64,000 nt of DNA from Isoetes taiwanensis (GCA_021234155.1 JAJEKV010000009.1:12656546-12720545); one strand, 5' to 3'. Shown: positions 23,057-35,473, counted from the first letter of the stretch. A program made the numbers and translations. Notes: generated by a model not told the origin, from the sequence alone.

Positions 23057-24420
23057 TGCAATGCAAAACAATGTTTTCGCGCAGAAATTCATGATTGGCC
23101 ACGGAAAGCCCACTTGTTTCGGGCTTTGGTAGAGCCTGTTTTACTGTATGGTTCTGAAGTGTGGGGGCCTGCCATTAGTGCTAGTGCTTGGGAGAGCTTG
23201 GAGCGGGTGCAAAAGTCCTTTCTCACTTACAGCCTCGGAGTTAAAACAACGGTGCCCTATGCTATTCTTTTACAGGAGACAGGTTTTTGGCCTCTTCAAC
23301 ATTCTGCCATGAAGCGCCATCTCCACTATATCTGCAAGGTGCACCACATGGTGTTAGGTATCCTGTTCTTGCACTTGCCATGGCTGAATCTCCTCAGCGT
23401 GGGAAACGATGTTGGAAAGAGCATTGCACTACATGGTTTGCCCGTTGGGCTGTGCAACCAGAGCACTGCCTGATGCTTGCCAGTTCTGATCCTGAGCTTT
23501 TGCAACAATATCTCAATGGTCGTTTTTCTCAAAAGATATAAGACGCAGTTACTTTGGCCCAAGTGAAAACTGGTCATTATCATGCACACATAAATCCCAC
23601 CTTGGCACCAGGGCCCCAAGCTTATTTGCTTGCTTCATTGTCCAGGAACAAGCTTGTAGCTATTGCATCAATTCGCACGGGGTCCCACAGGCTACGGATT
23701 GAGACAGGTAGATGGGAGCGGCCGCAATTGCCGCGAGAAGCGACACTATGTGCCTATTGCCAGTCACAGGTTATTGAAGATGAAAGCCATACTCTTTTGA
23801 GTTGCCCTGCTTTTGAGATAGTCCGGAATCATTTTTTGACCTTGGGTGAAAGCATGTTAGGGCCTACATAAAAAATTACCAAAAAGGTACTTTTCTGTGT
23901 ACTTCTGTGCAAGTACATAATTGTATTTTAAAGTACCTAGACTACAAGATTGACTAAAAGAAATTGTGTTATGTTCAAGAGTAGTAATACATACATGTTG
24001 TAAGGTACTTTGTGATGTCAAGAAGATGTTAAGAACTCAAATATATCATCATCTTTGACTACCCAGAGTATTTTCCAGGTAGTTTCCAAAACATGTAGGC
24101 CCTAACATGCTCTTACCCCCTTAGCATTCCATTCCACGCTTCCACAACTTCTCAGAGCACTATCTGTGCATGACTTGGCATTATACATACTTGAGGTTCT
24201 AGATAAGCATCTGCAATTACTGAGCCCTCAGTAGTCATTATCTCCGCTTGTCTAGTATCATCATTACTGCAAAGGTTTTTCCCTTGAAAACCTTTCGAGG
24301 CAGAGGTTTTTTAATCCTAGTAGTAATGATTGTACTAGCCCATTGTATGGGTCCCATGACCTATTGGTCTCCGTGGATGTCAAAAAAACTATTTTATTCT
24401 ATTCTATTCTTTCCAAAATA
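23057..24420 (+). pseudogene. LINE (non-LTR retrotransposon) 3' end, 5' truncated
   Basis: Frames 23057-23360, 23340-23540 and 23554-23868 together encode the region after the RT domain: LVEPVLLYGSEVWG, then ESLERVQKSFLT, then RLRIETGRWER and the zinc-binding CAYCQSQVIEDESHTLLSCP. Two frameshifts break it. The ORF is interrupted by a small TIR element at 23851-24111 and resumes to a stop at about 24233. The 3' UTR contains gggtcccatgacctattgg and ends in a (ATTCT)n tail near 24395-24412. A second copy of this tail is at 51735-51916. Confidence 0.85.
23851..24111. mobile_element. MITE-like element inside the LINE ORF
   Basis: A 261 bp AT-rich non-coding segment bounded by perfect 18 bp inverted repeats AGCATGTTAGGGCCTACA and its complement, with partial pairing continuing inward (aattacc and ggtagtt). 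LINE coding sequence continues across it. Because the repeats extend into what may be target sequence, the target duplication (TA is possible) is ambiguous, and the superfamily is not assigned. Confidence 0.7.
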
Positions 24421-25174
24421 TCTCTCGCCCAATCATTTTTTCGAGAGCATTGGCTTGCTGGCAGTTTTTGAATGCATTCTTGCCCTTATATGTAGCATAA
24501 TAACAGGGGGTTTTCTTTGTGTTTTTGTACGCTTTTCACAAAGGTTTTCCTAAGATTTCATGGCGTATTCGAATGGATGTACTAATGCGTACATCTAGAG
24601 TGCACCATTTCTTAGTCGTTGATTTAGTTTTTTTTTTTCAATGGTCCAACATCCAAGGGCTCACAACAAAAGCCCTCTTTTTATTTGAGGGGCTGAACAT
24701 CCAAGCCTCGTGGTTAACATTTTAGGGCATTCTTTGCCCTAAAGCTTGGCCATGAACCACTGTTGGGGTTGGCCGACATCACGGCACATCGGATTTGAAG
24801 CAGCGGATTTGCAGCATATTTGAAGCAGCAGATTTGCCTGCAGGGTTTGCTGGAAGAATTTGAAGAATTTGAGTATACTGAATTTAAGAACCAAAGGTCG
24901 CGGTCTGAGATCCGTGCTTTAGTCTCCGTGCAAGGGGCGGTAAATTGAGAGCGTAACAAAGGGCGAGGGCTTAAATTGTCATGGGTGACTGTGATGGCAG
25001 TGTTGGTAATATTGGGAGCTTTGATGGCAGAAGCTGGAGCTCAAAACCAGCCAGCGGAACTGCCGACTGAGCAGATGCCAAAACCAAACGTTGAGTAAAC
25101 TAAGCCAACCGGTGGCTATGGAGGAAGGCCAGCGCACCGCTTCTTCTGACGCCCTTTAGACGAAAGCGGAGGAG

Positions 25175-25840
25175 ATGCCCTTTTCTGAATCCATAGATGA
25201 AGAAATTGGAAGTGGAAGTGCAGCTTTTGCAGCTCAGCCAAATTACTGGGCTCTCACGGTTATGGCCCTTTGGATGAGCAGGAGGAGATTCCCTTTTTTC
25301 AATCTAACGCTGAAGAAATTGGAAGTGCAGCTTTTTCAGCTCAGCCTACAGTTGCATCTGAGAGTCGGTTTCTTCCTCAAGCATCAATTCTGCAGAGTTC
25401 TTAGCGGGTGTTTGGATCCAACACAGATGACCATTGATCTGCAGAACATGCTGAATGATGCCGGCATGAAGGATAACCTAAAAGCATGGGCTTCATTTTA
25501 CGCTGGATATGTTTTGGTCACGTTTGTAAAAAATGATTACACTCTAGATGGTATTCATTTGTTAAGGCAAAGCTTAGTTCCTCCAACAACAAGCACGATT
25601 CGGCTGCCATTTTTGCTTGTATTTTCTTTCAGTTGTAGGATCTAGATATTTAACACTTGGATTTCTTGCAGGCCTCTGAATTCTGGTTGCGTTCAGGGTA
25701 AGCGTGACTATGCTGTTGACATGTGTCAGGACTGTGCGGTGTCAAAGGAGGAAGAATACCCATGGTTTATACCTTGTTGTCTTCACCCCAGAGAATTTCT
25801 CAGAGCTGAGGTTTGCAAGTTGAATGAAGGATTTTAACGC
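25175..25840 (+). pseudogene. Unrecognised captured exon-like fragment
   Basis: A 156-codon frame (25175-25645) ends in NMLNDAGMKDNLKAW... and runs into a pyrimidine-rich segment ending ttgcag at 25671. Beyond it, another frame reads VQGKRDYAVDMCQDC...EEEYPWFIPCC. The arrangement looks like two exons of a host gene with an intron between. The upstream part contains imperfect internal repeats (gaagaaattggaagtg twice). No function can be assigned. Confidence 0.35.
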
Positions 25841-27286
25841 TCGATTTTGAATGAAGGATTTTAACGGCTCGATTTTGAAGCATAAGATAAGATTTGTTGA
25901 ATTACATGCGTACATGGAGAGCTAGCATACCGGAATGCATTGCCATGGCGATCTTTGTGTTTGGCAAAGATCACAAGCATATTTGTGGGCATAGAGCAAA
26001 GGTGCACGCTCACCCCTAGCAGCGAGTAAGCATCCCGCATTTTTCACGATTGCATTCTTGATCATGGCAAAGAGTCCAGCAGGAGGAGGCCATCTTAATC
26101 CTTGCATCACAACATTGATAATGTTGGCTGGCCGCAAGTGACTCCCCGGTCATCCTCCCTCATAATAGGCCAATTCATAGGCTCGGTTACCGGATCTCTA
26201 TCCATCAAAGCCATAGCTCCGATCTAGCTCATAAACATCTTCTTGGGGTTGCATAATCAACACCCCTCTCTGCAGATAGATGCTTTACTTTCGAAAGTGT
26301 GTTAAAGGTTCGCGCGAAAAATGTGTCTTAGGTGCACTCCTTGTAAAGCACATCCGGACATATCTCTAGCTACAAAAGAAAAGAATAAGGGATGGGCATT
26401 TGTTTCATTGACATTCTTGCACAACCAACAAAACGTCCAAGGAAACACAACCAACAACTGCATCCATTTTGCTTCATTTTGATCCTTCTCTTTGGTTTTC
26501 AAACATGCCTTTTCGTAAATCTTTCTTTCATTACTTTCCATCATTTACAACCAAATGCACTTGCTAGCCATTTCTGGTTCCGACCTCTCGACCAAGGATT
26601 TGGGTTTCATAATAGCTAGGCTCCTTTCTACTTTTCTCACATTTCAATTTCTGCATCCTTTCACTATTTGCCCCATTTATTGCACCTATAGTAGTACCAA
26701 TGGTTTTGTCAGGAATGCTAGTATTTAAGGTTCATTTTTTACTTAGCAAAGAACTAGTCTTTTTATTGTTGTCAATGATGCAACTAGTTTTTAAGTGTTT
26801 GTGGTCTTTAGTGTACGTTAATAAATCTTTTCTTCGGTTCCTACCTAGTCTCATAGTTCTCTTTTTATTTTGTATTAAAAAACAGGAGACTAGCTTGTGC
26901 CTTTTCTACCATTATAAATGGTTGCCGAACCCAAAGCTATATGCATGTATGAATGTATGCAACTTGGAGAAAAAACAACGAGGATTTAACTGTTTGTTCA
27001 TTATTAATAAATTCTATTATTACATGCTACCTCATGTATTAATATTGCTATTGGTATAATATTATATGTCTAATTCTATGCATCATTAGAGTATTAGGTA
27101 ATGTCTATATCTACACCCCTACACTATCCTTAAGGCCCTCGGCGGCCAAAAATTTTTTTAGTTAACACAAACCATTAACACACAACTAACATTATTAACA
27201 CAAACCATTGCATTTGACACATTTAAATTAAAATCCCCCTTAAACCCCCTTTGGTTTGGGTGCATATTCACACGGGGAGTTACGTA

Positions 27287-27493
27287 GGGCAGCGAGAGCC
27301 TCAAAAAATTTACAATGCATGTACAAAATTAACACCATTAAGTACATTCTCTCAAACCTTATAGTATTTTGCAAACCTTAATATACAGTATACAAAAACT
27401 TGTACATGCATACCCCACAAACGAGGATCGCTATGTACGGTCCAGATCTTGGAATAAAGGGCAAATATGTTCATCCGACAGCTCTCGTTGCCC
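27287..27493. mobile_element. Small TIR-bounded core, copy 2
   Basis: The termini gggcagcgagagcc and gctctcgttgccc are imperfect inverted repeats. It is the same core as 7158-7375, here without the flanking inverted arms. It directly abuts hAT transposase sequence on its right. Confidence 0.5.
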
Positions 27494-27544
27494 GAATTTT
27501 ATCTCCTCTTCCAATCAAATAACACATTATGATCGAAGGTGGAT

Positions 27545-28660
27545 ATGATCTAATAACGATACCTGAGCACTTTTTCGATGTAGATGTAATTGGAACCAAA
27601 TCGGGTTTGTCCAGGATTTATGAGTCCTAGAGCCTTCAAACACAATGATTTATAGATAGCATAATCTGCCGGCTTTGTAGTGATGAACTTCATCAAACGA
27701 CGTGTTTTCTGAATAGGATCTTTAAACCAATTATTATGTGAGAACCACTCCTTCAGCAACAGGTTTAGGCAGTGACACTGATAGTTGGTGGCATGCAAGT
27801 CTAGGAATTCTGTCTTTAACATTGCATCCCCTAACATAGAATTCAATGCATTATCCATTATGACCTGAAGGATTCTTCTTGATCCAAAGCTCTCTATCAC
27901 AACCTTTGTCTTTTCAAAAATTCAATCTGCCATCACCTAGTCAGTTTTGATCTCCACGGTCTTCAAAAACACTTCGCCACATGGATGTACAATCATGAAG
28001 TTTATGAGGTGGTCCTTATTGACGTTGCTCCAACCGTCAGTCACTAGTGAATTGAGCTATATTCTATCACCTGACACAACTTCATTTGCACTCTCTCGCC
28101 CAATGCTCGTATGAAGGCAACCTGACTGCTTTGGCAACTTCTTAAAATGCTTCTTTTATTGTCTTGTGTTCCAAGACATGTGATACAGTCCGGCATATAG
28201 GAATGCCTCCACAACCTTCAATTGTATTTTCTTTAGTTGCTTTGATGTTAAACACCGGTCGACCTTCTGTTGCTTCGTCTGTCTTTCCATTATTTCAATT
28301 GTCTTGGCCATTCTGTGCTTACACTTATCGACCCTAGCCCACCCTCTAATTGGTACGTCGATGCAGCAGGTTGAGTAGTGTAGTTGATTTCTTCTACTTC
28401 GCACTGCCCCTAACTATTCCTTGCTTGTATTTTTTGCTATTATTCTTTGTTTGCATGTCACATCTAGTTGGGACAACCTTTCAATTACATCCTTTCGCAA
28501 GTCAGCAAATGCAGTACAAGTCGCGACATTCGATGTCTGTTTCATGAAGATGTGAGTCGAATTCTTGTTGCAGATTCATATTAATGAGTACCCGAAAAAC
28601 ACACGATGCCATTCATTTTTACCAAACTCCTTTACGAACTCTCATTGTGGTCCCTTTTTC
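27545..28660 (-). pseudogene. hAT transposase, N-terminal and central part (BED-like, DUF659)
   Basis: Minus-strand pieces in order are: NVATCTAFADLRKDVIERL (about 28480-28540), resembling the end of a BED zinc finger; QLKKIQLKVVEAFLYAGL (about 28190-28240); LVTDGWSNVNKDHLINFM and FLKTVEIKT (about 27950-28060), typical of DUF659 in plant hAT transposases; then VIMDNALNSML, HCLNLLLKEW and TRFGSNYIYIEKVL (27560-27862). The reading frame ends at 27550 where other DNA begins. Stops and shifts show it is inactive. The missing C-terminus is most likely the fragment at 22344-22830. Confidence 0.8.
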
Positions 28661-29751
28661 GACGTCCACCACCTAGGCCATGAGCACGTGTACGAAGTGC
28701 AGCTCCCAAGGCCCTGACACGAGCGCTGTAGTTACCGCGCTCCTAGAAGAGGATGCATGGCCAGCTGCCATTGCTGCTAGCCAGGTTGACAATGTCTGTG
28801 GAAAGGCTCCTCGATTGCATGAACTAAAGGAAGACATGTATATATGCAAAGGAGCAAGCTCACTACGCATATGTACGAGAATCAAGTGGGGCAAACAAGA
28901 GCCTATATAATTCTAAGGAACTGGATAGAAAGTGAAGGTTGAAAAACCCTGAAGAAGTATCTCGCTTCACAATATCCAACGTTAGGCCAAGGACACAAAA
29001 CTCACATCTCAAAGGAAGACTGTTTCCTAGGGAGTATGTTGACTCAACTTGATACTCGATGTTTGAGGTGAATTCTAGGGCTATTAATGTTTTCCTTATA
29101 TATAATATTACAGTATCGCAAAATAGATGAAACAAGTGCGCAAACATATATGCAAAATAAGCTTCGATTTTTTTTTGCATACGGGAAAACAAATAAATGT
29201 GTAGGCGAAGATTTTTTCGTGTATTCGTAATCAAACTAAACCACGTACGTGAAATTTAAATTTTTCCATGTATGCAAAATACATAAAACAGCGGTACTAT
29301 AAAGTGCAGTTCCTTAATGCAGAATACTTGCACAATGCATTTAAAATGTTTCACACACTAGTAATTTAAAGAAGCCAACAAATAAGAAGGCTCAAATAAA
29401 CTGAAAGAAAAATAACCTGAACATGACGTTCCATCCATCGAGCCATGGAATTATGTGCCTATTTCCACCTGCCAACTATAATGACTGATTGCCCATACGC
29501 TCCCCAATCTGTAAAAAAGAAGTGCAGACATAGTATCACTACTCAAGCTTAAACTCCCATATTTAAGAACTTCTTGCCAGGATACTTAGTGAAATCCAAG
29601 CTCAAGCACTTCATAAGATATTATCAGACACTTGAAGACAAACTACCGAATATTTGGAGATTAACTAGGTGTACAATCTTGACATATTACCCGGCTAACT
29701 ACAGAACATTCATACCTTTAATTTTGCTATGACCCTACCTGTCTACAAGTT
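28661..29751. other. Stretch without recognised genes
   Basis: A plus-strand frame at 28680-28910 (MSTCTKCSSQGPDTS...) is overlapped by a minus-strand frame. Neither has recognisable motifs. The rest is AT-rich and featureless to me. Confidence 0.4.
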
Positions 29752-30636
29752 GAAAATATTAAAGCTTTACCAAGGGCGCATGCTCAAATTCAAAACGTAC
29801 AGTAACGGCCAGCATATCAAGTTTTGTTGGATAAGAGAAAACATGCTGGAAAGGAAAAACCTGGAAACATAAAATAGAAGCAACATGAATGGAAAGCTTG
29901 TGGCTCTTCCACATTCTTCAAACCCATTATATAAAAACTTACAACCTACGACACATAGTCCTAATTTAAGAATTTGCTAACCAAAGAAAAGAGGAGAAGA
30001 CAACAAACAACTATAAATCTTGATCTTGATCGTACCTTCAATCATAGATATTGAGGGGCTTGATATTTTCCATCTTGTTCAACCAGAATACAACAGATCT
30101 TTTAAAATCCCACCAATCTTGGAAATGAAAAGCCAAACAACCATAATTATTTAAAGATTTCTCTCCAAGAAGGTCGAAAACAATCTAGACTCCAGAAAAT
30201 TTGTACACAAAGTAAACCAAAAACTTGCTAACGCAAGAGAGGGTTGCCTGGGATAATATGAAGATAACGGAATTCAAAGCTTTCAAGAATACCTACAAGG
30301 TCTTTCAAAACACAATTTTCTCTAAAAGGGCAGGCCCCAGAACACCTGTCGGCTACATGAGGATCAAAAGAGATGGTCCTGCATCCTTTCCGTCATGAAG
30401 ACGTTGCAATCTCCAAGTTTCGACGGATATCCCTTTGAGCACGATTAGGCAACAAACAGTGAATTCGGCATCCTTTTTTTCCCTACTATGTGTCACTTTT
30501 AATCTGGCATATACTCCTCTCATTTACAACTAATCCATCTAAGCCATTAATTCCATGTATTCACTGAATATTCCATGAACAACACAATGTCTGCCTAAAG
30601 TATGCCCTTTGGGCAATCCAAAAACAAAAACAAACA
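29752..30636 (+). repeat. Dispersed direct duplication, copy 1
   Basis: It starts gttgaaaatattaaagcttta and ends near tatgccctttgggcaatcc. It matches 31471-32422 with small indels, including the block around gggcaggccccagaac and gatggtcctgcatcc. It is non-coding. It may be part of a longer unrecognised transposon. Confidence 0.75.
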
Positions 30637-31470
30637 AGGTGTTGTGCACGAGGGGTTGCCCTCCAGTTGCCCAAGAGTGTGTTTTCATGGGTTCTGTTTC
30701 GCTCTTTTGTGTTGGGTCTTGTTTGTTTTATGCGGAACCAAAATCCAAATATTACAACATATGGGATCAATATTCTTGGACCAAAGTAGCATGCAAGTCC
30801 TTTTCACATGTGTCTGGGAAACATGGCCAAAACTTGAAGAGTTGCAAAGATAATAATTGTGATGCCAATATATCTATGTGAGTGGTATTCATGACCAACA
30901 GATTTATGCCATAAATAAAGCCCTATGCCCCAAGCAATTATTCCTAGAACATAACCAGAAGCTTGGAAAAGGATATGGAGGTAAGACCAAGCAGGATCAA
31001 ACCTTTTGAATGGACAGAGATACCTGGCACATATGGCTCCAAGGATGCGAAGGAAAAATCCATGAGTATTTTTAAGATCTATGAGTATTTTTAAGATGCT
31101 ACCTAGGAAACATCTATGGTTCCATAGCTATCTCGTTCAGAAAGAGAATGCCGTGCTGGAGCATCACCATTTACTGTGCTACCTCTGTTCCATAAATGGT
31201 ACAGCTTGCCAGGAGCGCTGCTGAAACTCAACTTAGCATTCGAAGGATGTGGAGCTACTTGTAAGTTGACTGCTTGTAAGTTGAATTGCTGACGGCAATA
31301 AATGCACTGCTTCCAGCCATCTGTCCTCCTGTGCTAGGATGAATTCCCCATCCTATCTCCAGTATGGTGTCAGTTCTAATATAAGAACTTAAAGGGATGG
31401 CTACCTTCCCCAACTCGAACAAGGTCAGGACTTTGCAAGGTTGAAAATATTAAAGCTTGAAAATATTACA

Positions 31471-32422
31471 TGTTGAAAATATTAAAGCTTTACTAAGGGC
31501 GCATGCTCAAATGTAACAACCAGCATATCAAGTTTTGTTGGATAAGAGAAAACATGTTGGGAAGGAAAAACTTGGAAACATAAAATAGGAGCAGCATGAA
31601 CGGAAAGCTTGTGGCTCTTCCACATTCTTCAAACCCATTATATAAAAACTTACAATCTACGACACATAGTCCTAAAATCTGCTAACCAGAGAAAAGAAGA
31701 GAAGACAACAAACATCTATAAATCCCGATCTTGATCGTACCTTCAATCTTAAATCGAGGGGCTTGACATTGTCCACCTTGTTCAACCACAATACAACGGA
31801 TCTTTGAAAATCCAACCAATCTCGGAAATGAAAAGCCAAACAACCATAATTATTCAAAGATTTCTAAGAAGGTCGAATCAAAACTTGACTATCACAAATA
31901 AAACAGATACAATCACAAACGCTTACTGTATAAATCTTACCAATGTTTCTCGTGTGGAGTTTTTCAACAACAATCTAGACTCTAGAAAATATGTAAACAA
32001 AGGAAACCAAAAACTTGCTGATGCAACAGAGGGTTGCTCGGGATAATATGAAGATAACGGAACTCAAAGCTTACAAGAATACCTATAAGGTCTTTCAAAA
32101 CACAATTTTCTCTAAAAGGGCAGGCCCCAGAACTCCTGTCGGCTACATGAGGATCGAAAGAGATGGTCCTGCATCCTTTCCGTCATGAAGACTTCGCAAT
32201 CTCCAAGTTCCGAGAGATATCCCTTCGAGCACGATTAGTAAATTCAGCATCCTTTTTTTTTTCTACTATCTGTAACCTTTAATCTGTCATATACTCCTCT
32301 CATTCCTTTCAACTAATTCATCTAAGCCATTAATTCCGTATATTCACTGAATATTTCGTGAACAACACAATGTCAACCTTAGGGTATGCCCTTTGGGCAA
32401 CCCAAAAACAAAAACAAAAAAA
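31471..32422 (+). repeat. Dispersed direct duplication, copy 2
   Basis: Partner of 29752-30636. It carries an extra segment of about 70 bp around 31875-31945. It ends tatgccctttgggcaaccc, about 100 bp before the gypsy insertion, so the duplication probably predates or is independent of that insertion. Region 30637-31470 between the copies has no recognised feature. Confidence 0.75.
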
Positions 32423-32527
32423 CATTGTAAATTTACAAATAAAAAAATCCTTTTGTATATTTTGGCGAAAGAAATGGCCTTAAAAAACAATTGGTAAAAC
32501 TTCTGATGCCTTTTTTCACACGACAAC

Positions 32528-34179
32528 TGTGACGTTCCAAGGGAATATACGCCATAAATACGTATATTCCTGGACCCGTCACCATACAAGTCTACCTAGG
32601 TAGCCTTGTATGCCTTGGATAAGTGGCAAGGGTTGCACATCTAAGTTAATTGTTAACTTAGATAACCTTAGGATAAGGCCCATTTCCACATGGCCTTATC
32701 CTATTAGGCAACTGCCACACGGCCTCATCTTATTGGTGCCACGTGGCATCCCATGTGGACCCACACCTATATTGGCTCTAACCCTAACCCTAGACCCTTT
32801 TCCCTGACCGAGCACCTGATCTCTCATCCACGCAAGTTCAAAACCCCGCTTCGAAAGCACCGCTCGTCATAGTCTAACCTCGGAGCAGCAAAGCAGCCCG
32901 GAAGGTGTGTATGATCGTGGGGGAGCAAGCCTTCGATCCACGCCAAGGAGCGAGGAGAGACGCCGGGGATGGGAGGAAGCGCTCGAGGAGGTAGGTTGAG
33001 TAGAGTTCATGTTAGTTCATCCGAGGTTAGCACTCCGTGATGGGTTAGTGATTCGTGTCTAGAGTAGAGCCACCCTAGATCCTTTGTTGAACATCTTGAA
33101 CCCTAATCAAGGAACCCTAACTGTTAGTTAGCTATGTATGTTTAGGTTAAGATGTTCATATGATATTGATATTGATCATGATGTGATGTATGGGATATTG
33201 GTTGATCATGTGCTCCTCTTGTATTGGGAAGGGGGTAGAGACCTAGGGCCATATGTATTATGCTCCTAGTGTAGATCCCGTGAGTTCCTATTAGTTGCGG
33301 CCCGTGCATAGGAACCCACCGGACTATGGAAGCTATGATGTGACTCAAAGACTACACAACGGGGCTAGAGGCAAGAGGGAGGGTGGATCCCTACCGAGTG
33401 GGGGCTTCGGGATCCCGCATGGGCTAGGCTTATGGTCGGTCACTTGGTGGGTCGAAAGCATGGGTCCGACACCTCCGGGGCAATGGTGCCGCCCGCCTCT
33501 CAAGAGTTGCAAGTGTCGCTTGGCTCTTTGTTTTGGGGGTTCACCGGGTACGAATCGCGGTGTCGATCCACGATTCTCTAGCCGCCCATGGAGCCTCTAG
33601 ACCCCTTCGAAGGGGAGATGCAACCCTTCCTACCTCGCCGGACGGGGGAGATGCAACCCGAGTAGTCTCGATGGGTGATGCCATGGGATTACGTGTCCCA
33701 AGGTTAGAGTCATGCCACGCCTGATCTAGCCCATCCGCAAAGTATGCACAGAGGGGCGGATGGAGTGGTCAACCCTAGCCATTGTCTTATGCCAGCCCCG
33801 CCATTGTTATGACTCGGTGCCGCTTCTATCTTGAGGCCTATCTAGTCACGATTTCCTCATGTGTCGGAGCCACGGGTAGGAGCCCCATGTTTTATGGCAT
33901 ATGATTATGTTCTTTGCATCTATGGATATGCGATTGAGCTACCCTTCGAGGTAGTATGTTGTATTGTATTGCTAGTTCTCGACGTTTATGCTTCACTGTG
34001 ATACGAGCCCATAGGGGAAGGGCACGCAAGACACCTTTCACAGAAACCCCTTCCCCGCGACCGCGATCATCTCGAAAGTGCGGGATAGACGGAGGGTCCG
34101 CGGCGGTTGCGGGGACCGGATGGGGGATTTCCTGCCGAGTATACGGCCGGGTGCCGTATGTTTAGCAGGGAGCGTCACA
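32528..34179 (+). repeat. 5' LTR of gypsy element
   Basis: A 1652 bp LTR from TGTGACGTTCC to GGGAGCGTCACA. The termini form an imperfect inverted repeat. It aligns with 43926-44947 plus 63411-64000. At 33549-33551 it has the uninterrupted gggTACgaat site where the 3' LTR carries the CACTA element. The ORFs inside (for example 33295-33600) are fortuitous. Confidence 0.95.
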
Positions 34180-34180
34180 A

Positions 34181-34196
34181 TGGTATCAGAGCCAGG
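34181..34196 (+). other. Primer-binding site (initiator Met tRNA)
   Basis: TGGTATCAGAGCCAGG starts one base after the LTR end, matching the complement of the plant initiator tRNA-Met 3' end. The one-base spacing equals that of the other LTR family in this window. Confidence 0.95.
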
Positions 34197-34752
34197 TTCT
34201 TGGTTGACCAAGAACTAGCACTGACCATGACCATGAAAGTAGTCTAACAGGCCTATAGGGGTGTGAAATAAAAATTTCCACCATTAAACCGCGAAAATAA
34301 GGGAAAAAATTTTCTCCTAGGTAGTGGGTCCGAAATTAGGTTGTGTTAGATGAAGGAGTGAATGAGTCAAATTCACCTTCTAGTAAAATTGGAGTGAAAA
34401 CTATGCATCTGCATCAAATTTCACCTAAAATGGGTCGAAGAATCATGCCAATCGGAGACCTGGGTGAAAAATGGCGCAAATCCATAATTAATACTTCAAA
34501 CTATTAGGAAATTTGAAATTCTAAAGGTATAATACGAATTTTAGTATATGTATTAGAAATTAAACATATATATTAATAATAAGGGTACTATGGTGTAATT
34601 AATAAGGGGGGCTAATAAGTAGGCTATTTATGGTAGGAGAATATTCCCAAAACCCTCCTTTTTAAATATCCCTGACACCTCATTTCCCTCCAACCCTTTC
34701 CTCCACCATCTCTCTTTGCTCACCTTTACGCCAATTGCTTAGTCCGGGCTGG

Positions 34753-35473
34753 CATGGCTCGAACCAAACGCATAAAGAAGAAAGTACAACGAAATACCCA
34801 CGCCTCGATGGCTAGCAGCGTGGACGACATAATACCTAAGAAAATTCCTCGAGCACCTTCGACCTAAGAAGGGGGAAGAGGAGTTTCCTCCAGCAGAAGA
34901 ATCTAAAACCTTCCACGCATTAATCGAGGGAGGAGGCACCCTAGCGGCAACAACAAAATTGGCCGTCGTGCACACCGTGAGAACCGGGCGAGTCCCGCCA
35001 CTTTGGGCCCTCATCAGACACCGAGGTGGAAGAGCAGGTGGAAGAGCAACCACAAAGACCAAACTCGGGGAGGCGGCCTTCGCACCAAAGAAGAAGGGCA
35101 AGGAAAAGGTTGCAGAGTGGCCTAAGAGAAGGTCATGAGGAAGAAGAGGGAGTGCGAGCGGGAGCTGAGGGAGCAGGAGAGAAGGACAAAGAGAAGGAAT
35201 GACAGACCTCGCCGGACCGTCGTCATTGAAGAACCTCGTCAAGACGAGGAAGCAGAGGAGGAAGAAGAGGAGGTAGAAGCAGAGGACGAGGAAGACGAAA
35301 GCACGCCGGGGAACCCCTCAAACCCCGACGCGCTGACCACCTTACCCGGTGGCCCAAAGCCACCCAAGGTGGTTAAGAAACGTATAGCGGGCGAGCCACG
35401 CTTGCCCCGGCGAGGAGCGCTTCTTCGACGCCAAAGCGCATTTCGTGAATACCTCCGCCTGGACGAGGTATAA
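34753..35473 (+). pseudogene. 5' ORF of gypsy element, basic/acidic gag-like protein
   Basis: A start at 34753 gives MARTKRIKKKV. After frame breaks, 35135-35473 encodes RKKRECERELREQERR, an acidic Glu-rich run (about 35245-35300) and a basic tail ending FREYLRLDEV. The charge pattern suggests the start of Gag or an extra ORF before Gag. No domain is diagnostic. The 167-codon minus-strand frame over it (34739-35242) is its antisense shadow. Confidence 0.5.

Larger units (their letters stand above)
24487..27493. mobile_element. Composite element with exon-like fragments, second locus
   Basis: The left end (tatatgtagcataataacag, 24487-24700) resembles 5566-5750. The right end (27165-27493) resembles 7060-7375. 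The interior differs from the first locus. It includes open stretches at 25175-25645 (+), a possible intron ending cttgcag at about 25671, and then GKRDYAVDMCQDC-like coding to about 25830. Further short frames occur at 25922-26544 (-). None matches a family I recognise. A single large gene-fragment-carrying transposon is the simplest reading. Confidence 0.5.

Noticed and set aside
28680-28910. 76-codon plus-strand ORF MSTCTKCSSQGPDTS...
   Set aside because: A minus-strand ORF of similar length overlaps it exactly, and no domain or splice context supports either.
34739-35242. 167-codon minus-strand ORF
   Set aside because: It is antisense to the charged 5' ORF of the gypsy element and has low-complexity Leu/Pro/Ser composition.
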